Below are positions 45,989-52,959 of a stretch of DNA of 64,000 nucleotides, one piece after another; position 1 is the first letter of the stretch, and each line of letters begins with the position of its first letter. The notes under the pieces were generated by a model, which was not told the origin of the DNA, searched no databases, and saw nothing but the letters and a program-made list of their open reading frames with translations. Source of the stretch: Pedobacter changchengzhani. Lineage in GTDB: Bacteria; Bacteroidota; Bacteroidia; Sphingobacteriales; Sphingobacteriaceae. The translations under genes were made by a program, and so were the position numbers. The stretch covers positions 1-64,000 of the forward strand of contig NZ_SJCY01000004.1 in assembly GCF_004354365.1 (NCBI RefSeq), in the 5' to 3' direction.

Positions 45989-47116
45989 GTGATATTATCA
46001 ATAATAGAAATTATTCTGCTTTCGATATTTGCTTTTTGCCTTTTAGTACAGTTATATTTCGTACTTTTTGTTCATTTAAGGTTAACAAATACTCAAATAG
46101 AGGCATTACCCACAACGGCTTCTAAGCCTGTAAGCGTGATTATTTGTGCCCGAAATGAAATTGTCAATTTAAAACAATATTTACCGATTGTATTAAGTCA
46201 AAATTATCCTGAATTTGAGGTGGTTGTGGTTAACGACCGATCGTGGGATGGAACAGAAGATTACTTGGAGGATTTAGAAAAAAAGTATGATAATTTAAAA
46301 ATCGTTAAAATATTAGATAGTGATAAATTTCTTGCAGGGAAAAAGTTTGCTGCAACCATGGGCATTAAGGCAGCAAAATATGAGTGGATGGTGTTTACCG
46401 ATGCGGACTGTGTGCCCGAATCGGAGAATTGGTTGAGATACATGCAACAATCTGATCGTGAGGAAACTGAAATAATTTTGGGTTTTTCGCCCTACATAAA
46501 AACTAGGGGTTTGTTAAATGCGCTAATTCGGTTCGAAACTTTTTTTACAGGCGTAAACTACCTTTCGTTTGCGCTAAAGGGAATGCCATATATGGGTGTT
46601 GGACGGAACTTAGCCTACAAAAAGCCTCTTTTTTTTAAGAATAAGGGCTTTGCAGCACACATGCACATCCAATCTGGTGATGATGATTTATTTGTAAACG
46701 CAAACGCAAATGCATTTAATACAGAGATAAGAATTAGTAGCGACAGCCAAGTATGGAGCGAGCCTAATAGCAGTTGGAGAAGTTATTTAAGGCAGAAGAA
46801 GCGTCATTTTGGGGCAGGAAAACTTTATAAAAGCAAGCATAAATTTATCCTAAGTGTGCAGATTATTTTCCAATTTTTGTTTTATTGTGCATTTACAGCT
46901 TGTATGTTTTTCGGCAGAGATGCGCAATATATTGCTGGCGGCATATTGTTGCTTAGCATTATTATTAAGTGTTTTGTGTATCTAAAACTACTAAAGCGTT
47001 TAAATTGTGGCGATTTGCGCTGGTGTTTTCCTATTTTAGATATACTTTTATTCCTATTTTTGTCGATAAATGGATTTTTTGCACTTTTCGGTAAGAAAAA
47101 AGTAAATTGGAGATAA
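45989..47116 (+). CDS. Family 2 glycosyltransferase, membrane-anchored
   Basis: 375 residues. One N-terminal membrane helix (about 3-30), a GT-A domain (KPVSVIICARNEIVNLKQYLPIVLSQNYPEFEVVVVNDRSWDGTEDYL, then WMVFTDADCVPES, the DxD metal site), acidic GDDDLF, SWRSYLRQKKRHFGAGKLY (a QxxRW-like motif), and two or three C-terminal helices. Adds a sugar from a nucleotide donor, probably to a lipid or envelope glycan; acceptor unknown. The start codon is GTG; no ATG occurs in frame nearby. It is read with rsmG, 22 nt downstream. Confidence 0.85.
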   Translation: MILSIIEIILLSIFAFCLLVQLYFVLFVHLRLTNTQIEALPTTASKPVSVIICARNEIVNLKQYLPIVLSQNYPEFEVVVVNDRSWDGTEDYLEDLEKKYDNLKIVKILDSDKFLAGKKFAATMGIKAAKYEWMVFTDADCVPESENWLRYMQQSDREETEIILGFSPYIKTRGLLNALIRFETFFTGVNYLSFALKGMPYMGVGRNLAYKKPLFFKNKGFAAHMHIQSGDDDLFVNANANAFNTEIRISSDSQVWSEPNSSWRSYLRQKKRHFGAGKLYKSKHKFILSVQIIFQFLFYCAFTACMFFGRDAQYIAGGILLLSIIIKCFVYLKLLKRLNCGDLRWCFPILDILLFLFLSINGFFALFGKKKVNWR

Positions 47117-47138
47117 AATTTTTTAGAAATTAAACAAC

Positions 47139-47774
47139 ATGGCTGATATAAAACCTGATATCATTTTAAAATACTTTCCTGATTTATCAGCAAAACAAAT
47201 TGATCAATTTTCTCAATTATTTGATCTTTATAGCTTTTGGAATGCACAAATCAATGTAATTTCTAGAAAGGATATCGAAGAATTATACGAAAGGCATGTG
47301 TTGCACTCTTTAGGCATAGCAAAAATTTGCAGTTTTAAAGCGGGCGAATCTGTATTGGATGTAGGTACTGGAGGCGGATTTCCAGGCATACCTTTGGCTA
47401 TTTTATTTCCCGATACACAGTTTCATTTGGTAGATTCTATCGGTAAAAAAATTAAGGTTGTTAAGGAAGTGGCTTCAGCTTTGGGGTTAGAAAATCTTAA
47501 AGCTGATCATTTGAGGGCTGAGCAGATTAGAGAAAAATTTAACTTTATAGTATCAAGAGCGGTAACGCGTTTGAACGAATTTTACCCTTGGATACAAGGT
47601 AAATTCAAACAAGATTCAATTAATGCTATTCCGAATGGTATTTTATATTTAAAAGGTGGCGATTTGACCGAAGAAATTGCAGAATCAAAACTGAAAGCAA
47701 CGTTGTATCCGCTTTCAGATTATTTTGAGGAAGACTTTTTTGAAACTAAATACGTGGTTTACGTAGCCCAGTAA
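47139..47774 (+). CDS. rsmG: 16S rRNA (guanine-527-N7)-methyltransferase
   Basis: 211 residues. SAM-dependent methylation of G527 in 16S rRNA, within the ribosome's streptomycin region. Motifs: FWNAQINVISRKDIEELYERHVLHSLGIA, SAM-binding VLDVGTGGGFPGIPLAILFP, HLVDSIGKKIKVVKEVASALGL and FIVSRAVTRLNEF. Complete and of normal length. Its last 28 codons (47691-47774) are present a second time at 49037-49120, after an inserted ATPase gene, with about 9 base differences; the second copy codes for nearly the same ending (LYPLSDYFEEDFFETKYVVYV). The functional gene uses the first copy. Confidence 0.95.
   Translation: MADIKPDIILKYFPDLSAKQIDQFSQLFDLYSFWNAQINVISRKDIEELYERHVLHSLGIAKICSFKAGESVLDVGTGGGFPGIPLAILFPDTQFHLVDSIGKKIKVVKEVASALGLENLKADHLRAEQIREKFNFIVSRAVTRLNEFYPWIQGKFKQDSINAIPNGILYLKGGDLTEEIAESKLKATLYPLSDYFEEDFFETKYVVYVAQ
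47691..47774. repeat. rsmG 3' end, left copy of an 84-bp flanking duplication
   Basis: Last 84 bp of rsmG, from CTGAAAGC to the TAA stop. About 89% identical to 49037-49120, in the same orientation, with no similarity beyond either end: the match begins at CTGAAAGC in both and stops at the stop codon. Confidence 0.85.
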
Positions 47775-47823
47775 TTAGAAGGTTAAATTCTTATATTGTT
47801 CATTATCAGATAATTGTTTAAAG

Positions 47824-47879
47824 TATTTGTCTAAATATGGAATCTGATTCCCGATTTGGACAAATATTTTTTATATTTG
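47824..47879 (+). promoter_or_regulatory. Inverted repeat and -7 box before the ATPase gene
   Basis: TATTTGTCTAAAT at 47824-47836 and ATTTGGACAAATA at 47854-47866 form a 13-bp inverted repeat with one mismatch and a 17-nt spacer. The right arm covers the -33 region (TTG at 47856-47858) and an exact TAnnTTTG box (TATATTTG) is at 47872-47879. This layout fits an operator over a promoter. The -33 to -7 spacing, 13 nt, is shorter than usual. Confidence 0.5.
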
Positions 47880-47883
47880 CACT

Positions 47884-49035
47884 ATGATAGAGCGTGTTGG
47901 AAAAATAAAACTGAAACAATTAGCTTCAAAATTTAGAGTTGTAGCAGTTGTTGGTCCAAGGCAAAGTGGTAAAACAACTATTTGCAGAACAACTTTTCCT
48001 CGCAAGCCGTATGTTTCTTTAGAAAACCCTGATGTTGCTGAATTTGCCACTACAGACCCAAATGGTTTTTTAAAGCAGTTTAAAAATGGTGCTATTTTAG
48101 ATGAAGTTTAAAAGTTACCACATTTATTCTCTTATATCCAACAAATTGTAGATGAGAAGGACAAACCCGGCTTTTTTATACTAAGTGGCAGCAATAATTT
48201 TTTAATGCAAGAAAGTATTTCGCAAACTTTAGCAGGTAGGGTTGCATACTTACATTTGCTTCCTTGCAGTTTAAAAGAGCTAAAAAAGGCAAAATTAATT
48301 GCTAATTACGAAACTCAAATTTTTAACGGAAATTATCCAGAACCGATTTATAAAGATATTTCGCCAATAGATTGGTATCCAAATTATATTAATACTTATG
48401 TAGAGCGAGATGTAAGGCAATTGAAAAACATAACCGATTTGGCACTGTTTATGAAGTTTTTAAGGCTTTGTGCTGGTCGGTGCGGACAGCTATTAAACAT
48501 GCAATCATTAGGTAACGATTGTGGCATAGACGCTAAAACGGTGCAAGCTTGGTTGCATATTCTACAATCTAGTTACATTGTATATCTTCAAAAACCATAT
48601 TTTAATAATTTCAATAAAATAATTGTTAAATCTCCAAAGCTTTATTTTTATGATACAGGCGTTGTTTGTAGTTTATTAGGTATTCAAGATGCACAACAGC
48701 TAAGTACACACCCTATAAAAGGCGCATTGTTCGAAAATTTAATGGTTGTAGATTTATTAAAACAGCGCTTAAATAAGGGTTTACAAGATAATTTATACTT
48801 TTGGAGAGATAAAACTGGTAATGAAATTGATGTGCTTTTAGATATGCCATCGGCAATTACAGCCATAGAAATTAAAGCTGGCGCCACCATGAATAAAGAT
48901 TTCCAGAAAGGATTGCTCTACTTTAAAAAATTGGCAAATAAAAAAAATATAGAAACCATACTTTGTTACACGGGTACTGCTACACAGCAAAGAAGCAATG
49001 GTATTATGGTTAAGCCTTGGGGCAAAATGTTTTAA
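47884..49035 (+). pseudogene. AAA ATPase with DUF4143 domain, broken by one TAA in the Walker B region
   Basis: The first 75 codons give a Walker A motif (VVGPRQSGKTTICR) and run to AILDEV followed by TAA at 48109-48111. The same frame then reads KLPHLFSYIQQIVDEKDKPGFFILSGSNNFLM and continues 300 more residues through the DUF4143 part (INTYVERDVRQLKNI, LYFYDTGVVCSLLGI, LFENLMVVDLLKQ, IDVLLDMPSAITAIEIKAG). In this family the Walker B reads LDEVQ, so the stop is most simply CAA changed to TAA. An internal ATG at 48205 could give a C-terminal piece without the nucleotide site. The gene is enclosed by two copies of the rsmG 3' end and its stop lies one base before the right copy. Function of the family is poorly known. 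Confidence 0.88.
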
Positions 49036-49036
49036 T

Positions 49037-49120
49037 CTGAAAGCAGAATTATACCCGCTTTCAGATTATTTTGAGGAAGATTTTTTTGAAACTAAATACG
49101 TGGTTTACGTACCGCAGTAG
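49037..49120. repeat. rsmG 3' end, right copy of the 84-bp flanking duplication
   Basis: 84 bp that read in frame as LKAELYPLSDYFEEDFFETKYV followed by VYVPQ and a stop, against LKATLYPLSDYF...VYVAQ in rsmG. Differences are mainly at its two ends and mostly change codons conservatively, which suggests it was a coding 3' end in a related genome rather than a fresh copy of the adjacent gene. Confidence 0.85.
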
Positions 49121-49126
49121 CATTAA

Positions 49127-50470
49127 TTATCTTAAGCTTATGTAGCCCTGAATGACTTTTGCCTTGCTTTTCTCAGTTTTCGCGATAGTTATGACATAGC
49201 TATAGTTTCCAGCAGGGAGACTTTTCTTGGTGTAAAAATTTACTTTTCCATCCCAATCATTTTTATAGTTATCTGTTACAAAAATTTTTTCACCTCTTTC
49301 ACTGTAAATAGATACCGACTTTTCACCTTTTTCGGAGTCTGGAGCTATTAATTTTTCACCTTTTGTTCTATCTAAAATTAAATCTATTTTATAAGTTTCT
49401 CCTTTATACTCGCTTTTTTTAGGCTTAGGTGGCGGAGCTAAAAGTATAGTTTTTTGAAGTGTAGGCGTATGATCAAGTTCTTTTATGGTTGCGGACTTAG
49501 CAACACTTTGTTTTAGCTTGTTTTTTTTATTTATACTATCTTGTTGATTGAAATCTAATTTTTCACCTTTTGAATACAAATCTATTTTTGAATAGTTTTT
49601 TGTAAATGCCATAGTTGATAAGGAAATAAGCCCTACGACTAAAGGCAAAATAAATAGAAATTTGAGCCTAGCCCAACTTGACGATTTTTTTTGATTTAAC
49701 ATGTTAATTCTTTGTTTTAAAATTGATGAACTGAATATTTGATTGGTTAGATTGACAATATTGATACGCTGTGAATTTTGGATAAGAAATATAGCGTAAT
49801 CGTATTTTTCTACTTCGTTTTGCGTAGTCGCTTCGTCAGCTAAATACTCGTGTATAAGTTTTATATCTTTTTTTAATAAATAGCAGAATGGATTAAACCA
49901 ATTTATGCTTTGAATAATTTCAAAAAATAGCACATCTAAACTATGTTTTTGCCTAATGTGAACTAATTCGTGTTTAATAATTGTGCTCCTTTGTGATAAG
50001 TTAGAATCCAAAAAAAGCAGGTTGAAAAATGAAAAAGCTATGCCAGAGTTTTTTAGATAAATTAATTTAACATCATTTTCTATTATATTAAACGGCTTCT
50101 TTATTAACTTAAATATACTAAATAAGCCTACGCAGAGTTTGCAAAAAAATAAAATAGCAACAAAAGCATATATTGTCAAAATGAAATTCTCAATTGTGAA
50201 AAAGGACTGTTGAATGGTTGTTATCGCGCTATTGATTGGTAGATTAACTTGTTCAATCGATTCGATCCGTGAGGTTAAAACTAAACTATTAGCTTGCTTT
50301 AAAAATCCTAATTGAAAAAAAGGGATAATGAAAGCAAAAAACGAACTTAATATCAAGTAATATCTGTTCAACGAATAGAAAGTTTCCTTACGTAGAAATA
50401 ATCTGTAAAAGCAATAAAATATGGAAAGATACAGATTGGCTTCGAGCAAATAATATAGCCAGCTCATCAT
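49127..50470 (-). CDS. BlaR1/MecR1-type M56 metallopeptidase sensor with a CHU_C-like periplasmic tail
   Basis: 447 residues. Four membrane helices (about 3-23, 35-55, 95-118, 277-297) enclose a cytoplasmic zinc peptidase with HELVH at 167-171 (STIIKHELVHIRQKH) and LIHEYLADEA (205-214). The periplasmic tail (300-447) is not a penicillin-binding domain. It holds four KGEK-type motifs (YSKGEKLDF, RTKGEKLIA, SEKGEKSVS, SERGEKIFV) and ends VTDNYKNDWDGK...LPAGNYSYVITIAK...VIQGYISLR, which matches the second half of the CHU_C sorting domain seen in this window's giant cargo protein. Signal sensing by the tail and cleavage of the repressor by the M56 domain is the family model. The start overlaps the BlaI-type stop (ATGA), so the pair is translationally coupled. 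Confidence 0.87.
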   Translation of the reverse strand: MMSWLYYLLEANLYLSIFYCFYRLFLRKETFYSLNRYYLILSSFFAFIIPFFQLGFLKQANSLVLTSRIESIEQVNLPINSAITTIQQSFFTIENFILTIYAFVAILFFCKLCVGLFSIFKLIKKPFNIIENDVKLIYLKNSGIAFSFFNLLFLDSNLSQRSTIIKHELVHIRQKHSLDVLFFEIIQSINWFNPFCYLLKKDIKLIHEYLADEATTQNEVEKYDYAIFLIQNSQRINIVNLTNQIFSSSILKQRINMLNQKKSSSWARLKFLFILPLVVGLISLSTMAFTKNYSKIDLYSKGEKLDFNQQDSINKKNKLKQSVAKSATIKELDHTPTLQKTILLAPPPKPKKSEYKGETYKIDLILDRTKGEKLIAPDSEKGEKSVSIYSERGEKIFVTDNYKNDWDGKVNFYTKKSLPAGNYSYVITIAKTEKSKAKVIQGYISLR

Positions 50471-50838
50471 TTATCTTTTTTAAGTTTTTCTGCCAATGCA
50501 ATTAATTCATCCAGTTCATTCAAATCCATATTTCTATCTTTTACCAAAAATGAAACTAGGCTTTCATAAGAATTTTCGAAGTAGTTGTTCATTACTTTAT
50601 CTAAAGCAAATCGTTTATAATCAGCTTCTTTAATAATAGGGAAGTAGATGTAGGTATTGCCAATTGCCTTATGGTCTAAAAATCCTTTTCCTTCTAAAAC
50701 CCTAATAACTGTAGAAACGGTATTATAAGCGGGCTTAGGTTCTTTCATTTTTTCGATAACATCTTTAACTAATGCTTCTTCCATTTCCCAAAGAATAAGC
50801 ATTATCTGCTCTTCTGCTTTTGTGAGTTCTTTTAACAT
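50467..50838 (-). CDS. BlaI/MecI-family transcriptional repressor
   Basis: 123 residues from ATG50838 (MLKELTKAEEQIMLILWEMEEALVKDVIEKM). An upstream in-frame start would add 19 residues lying inside the operator and is unlikely. Winged helix with the family motif KPAYNTVSTVIRVLEGKGFLDHKAIGNTYIYFPI, then a dimerising C-terminal helix pair (SLVSFLVKDRNMDLNELDELIALAEKLKK). It should repress its own operon by binding the palindrome at 50876-50909 and be cut by the downstream M56 partner upon signal. Beta-lactam resistance is not implied: no beta-lactamase is near. Confidence 0.92.
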   Translation of the reverse strand: MLKELTKAEEQIMLILWEMEEALVKDVIEKMKEPKPAYNTVSTVIRVLEGKGFLDHKAIGNTYIYFPIIKEADYKRFALDKVMNNYFENSYESLVSFLVKDRNMDLNELDELIALAEKLKKDK

Positions 50839-50875
50839 GGTAACTACTTTTATAGTTTGATTAAATAAAGTTACT

Positions 50876-50909
50876 ACTATAAAGATAGTTTGCAAACTAT
50901 TTTTATAGT
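50876..50909 (-). promoter_or_regulatory. Operator dyad for the BlaI-type repressor
   Basis: ACTATAAAGATAGTTTG followed by CAAACTATTTTTATAGT: two 17-nt half-sites, 16 of 17 complementary, centred between 50892 and 50893, 38-71 nt upstream of the repressor ATG. A further partial site, ACTTTTATAGTTTGA, lies at about 50846-50860. ACTATA/TATAGT-type half-sites are characteristic of BlaI/MecI-like regulators. Confidence 0.75.
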
Positions 50910-50965
50910 TTTATTTTAAAGTTATGATAATCAAGTTGTTATTTTTTTAAATGATGATTAGATCA

Positions 50966-50995
50966 AATAAAAAAACCTGCTCTTTAGGCAGGTTT
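50966..50995 (-). terminator. Terminator after the M28 peptidase gene
   Basis: On the minus strand AAACCTGC-CTAAAGA-GCAGGTTT followed by a T run. It sits about 20 nt after the peptidase stop. Confidence 0.8.
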
Positions 50996-51016
50996 GTAAT
51001 TATTGCGAGGCAGTTT

Positions 51017-51988
51017 CTAAAACCGTTGTGATTTTCTAGGGTTATCCATCATAATCATTTTATCTTTCAGGCTGTTTTGAAATCCACTTTGCTGATCTAT
51101 ATTTTTAACCACTTCTAAAACTGCGTTGGTAGCGTTATTATAAAACGGCAATGTTAAAGTTGCAAACTTATCACTTGGTTGGTGATAATCTTTATGGTCT
51201 TCTACGCCGAAATATAAAAATGGTATATCTTTAGCGTTAAACGAACCTTGGTCGCTTTGGTTTGTCCAATCATCGTGACCCATTTTCGGATCGTCATGCC
51301 CAAAAATAATTTTTATATTAGGGTTGTTATTAACCACATATTTTTTCAAATCGGGGTATTTAAAAGTGCCACAAACGTAAAGTTCATTTTTATCGTTGTG
51401 CCCAATCATGTCCATATTTAAATTTATTGCAATGGTATTAATGTTAACAGGCGGATTTGCAACAAATGCCTTAGAGCCTTGTAAACCTATTTCTTCAGCA
51501 TCAAAAGCAGCAAATATAATGGTGTTAGTAGGTTGATTTTTTGAAAAATAAGCAGCGATTTTTAAAAGCGCAGCCGTACCCGAAGCATTATCATCTGCGC
51601 CATTGTATATCTGGTTTTTCACAATACCCAAATGGTCATAATGGGCAGAAACAACAATTACATTGGTGGTTTTACCTGGAATGTAGCCAATAATATTAGT
51701 TCCGTTTATTTTGGCTCCATTTCTCGAATTAAAAGTGAACTCCTGCGCATAATTAACGTTTTGAGGGTGAGATTTTAACCCTAACTTTTTAAATCGATCA
51801 ACAATGTACTTTCTCGCCATTTCTGCACCTTTAGTTCCGGTTTTTCTGCCTTCATAAACATCAGATGACAATACCTCAACGTCTTTGATAAGTTGTTTGT
51901 CTAATTGATCTGAGTTGGTATTCTGATTTTTTACTGAAGAACAGCAACTTAGCATTAGGGCTAAGGGTAAAATAAAGAGGATTTTCAT
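51017..51988 (-). CDS. M28-family zinc aminopeptidase, lipoprotein
   Basis: 323 residues from ATG51988. Longer in-frame readings overlap vapC and lack a signal peptide; this start gives MKILFILPLALMLSCCSS, a lipobox with Cys as acylation site. Peptidase: SAHYDHLG (first zinc His and Asp-rich turn), NGADDNASGTAALLKIA (bridging Asp), FAAFDAEEIGLQGSKAF (catalytic Glu pair), NLNMDMIGH, and the C-terminal zinc His in VEDHKDYHQPSDKF. The five metal ligands appear present. Probably an outer-membrane-associated exopeptidase that trims peptides during nutrient use. Followed by a terminator. Confidence 0.9.
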   Translation of the reverse strand: MKILFILPLALMLSCCSSVKNQNTNSDQLDKQLIKDVEVLSSDVYEGRKTGTKGAEMARKYIVDRFKKLGLKSHPQNVNYAQEFTFNSRNGAKINGTNIIGYIPGKTTNVIVVSAHYDHLGIVKNQIYNGADDNASGTAALLKIAAYFSKNQPTNTIIFAAFDAEEIGLQGSKAFVANPPVNINTIAINLNMDMIGHNDKNELYVCGTFKYPDLKKYVVNNNPNIKIIFGHDDPKMGHDDWTNQSDQGSFNAKDIPFLYFGVEDHKDYHQPSDKFATLTLPFYNNATNAVLEVVKNIDQQSGFQNSLKDKMIMMDNPRKSQRF

Positions 51989-51998
51989 AATGTTGAAG

Positions 51999-52409
51999 TT
52001 ACTGCCAAAATAATTTAAGCAGATTTGGATAAAGTTTAAATTTTTCATCAGCAGATAATAATGTCGCATCAATTTCGATAGCCGATGAGATAGGTAAGCG
52101 GTCAAAAGGATCTCTATAGCCACTTAAAAGTGGAACATCCCCATAATTGAATATAGCAGAATTTTCTATGGATAGATACGTAAAGCCATCTAATAAAGCT
52201 TGATTGTACAATTTCTCGATAGTAGTATCGAAATGAATTAACTTGCCTAAGGATTGTTTTATTGAGATTTTGAAGAGACTTATTTGACTGAAATAGATCG
52301 TGTTATTGATGTTTTGAACAATGTTCATTACCCCTTTTGGTATTCTAGGATTATTTTCTTGAAACCAAATTAAGCCATGAGTATCTAAAATATAATGATT
52401 AGAAGCCAT
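51999..52409 (-). CDS. VapC-type PIN toxin, probably inactive
   Basis: 136 residues. Conserved Asp9 in YILDTHGLIWF, Asp100 and Asp103 in RDPFDRLPISSAI, and Asp121 in LLSADEKF are present. In relatives the second helix reads SLWEIAIK, whose Glu is a catalytic metal ligand; here it is SLFKISIK, so position 47 is Lys. A single G-to-A change explains it. The protein is otherwise full length. Loss of that carboxylate should abolish ribonuclease activity. Its start lies at the end of the (frameshifted) antitoxin gene. The consensus used is from memory of the family. Confidence 0.75.
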   Translation of the reverse strand: MASNHYILDTHGLIWFQENNPRIPKGVMNIVQNINNTIYFSQISLFKISIKQSLGKLIHFDTTIEKLYNQALLDGFTYLSIENSAIFNYGDVPLLSGYRDPFDRLPISSAIEIDATLLSADEKFKLYPNLLKLFWQ

Positions 52410-52422
52410 TACATATATTTTC

Positions 52423-52617
52423 TTAAATCCTCCAATGGCTCATTAAAATCATCAGAGATAGATATTTTCCTTTTAAAGCACCTGGGATTCTTTTAAAAAC
52501 TTCCAAAGGACTGTCGGTTAAAAAGGTTACGACAACTTCTGTTTTTGACTCAACAGGAGCCTTCTCTCTTAGGGTTATTTTTCCTTTTTCGTAATATCCT
52601 TTAACGCTGGCCAACAT
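52423..52617 (-). CDS. VapB-type antitoxin with frameshifted C terminus
   Basis: 64 residues as read. The first 50 (MLASVKGYYEKGKITLREKAP...KTEVVVTFLTD...RIPGALKGK) fit the short antitoxins (DUF2281-like) paired with this VapC type. After GALKGK the frame ends in YLSLMILMSHWRI. A neighbouring frame reads KISISDDFNEPLEDLRKYM and stops at TAATG, overlapping the VapC ATG, as in intact pairs. The four-A run at 52465-52468 (plus-strand T) is one short of what the intact reading needs, so loss of one A is the likely event. The toxin-binding tail and start coupling are probably lost. Confidence 0.7.
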   Translation of the reverse strand: MLASVKGYYEKGKITLREKAPVESKTEVVVTFLTDSPLEVFKRIPGALKGKYLSLMILMSHWRI

Positions 52618-52635
52618 AATTATGAATTTTTATAA

Positions 52636-52679
52636 CAAATATACATTTTTTAAACGCAATTTCTTGTTGCGTATTGCAA
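52636..52679 (-). promoter_or_regulatory. Predicted promoter and dyads before vapBC
   Basis: The minus strand has an exact TAnnTTTG box (TATATTTG, 52636-52643) 19 nt before the antitoxin ATG. Just upstream lie overlapping dyads: CGCAA-N7-TTGCG at 52655-52671 and TTGC-N5-GCAA at 52667-52679. Such sites near the promoter fit VapB autoregulation. No TTG at the usual distance. Confidence 0.4.
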
Positions 52680-52959
52680 CAGGGCAATCGCATTTAAAAT
52701 GCTGTTATTTTAATATGTTGTTGAGTTTTTGGATTAAAGCCTATTTCACATTCGATTTTAATCGCCAAATCTGCGCTAAAATTATTTGCTGGCTTTAGGC
52801 AAAATGATAAGAAGTATTTTTCTTGATGGTGAGCAGCTGATTTTAAAAATGGTATTGGCTGATGTTCAAAATCAAAAAAGTTTTAGCGTCCTTACTATGC
52901 AAAAACATAATAAAGTTGCCAAAACTTATTTAACCGTATATACAAGTACTAGATTTTTT
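52680..52959. other. Intergenic, no supported gene
   Basis: Stretch between vapB and the metallophosphoesterase. A 68-codon plus-strand frame (52786-52992) runs through it but overlaps the end of the phosphoesterase gene and has no recognisable motif. I see no terminator. Confidence 0.4.

Noticed and set aside
12953..48111. TAA reassigned as a sense codon
   Set aside because: Most intact genes in the window end with TAA at the expected family C terminus, so general reassignment is not possible; only two genes are interrupted.
47691..49120. Insertion sequence or transposon around the ATPase gene
   Set aside because: No transposase, terminal inverted repeats or short target duplication; the flanking repeat is a coding 3' end.
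49127..50838. Beta-lactam resistance operon
   Set aside because: The pair is BlaI/BlaR-like, but the sensor tail is not a penicillin-binding domain and no beta-lactamase gene is near.
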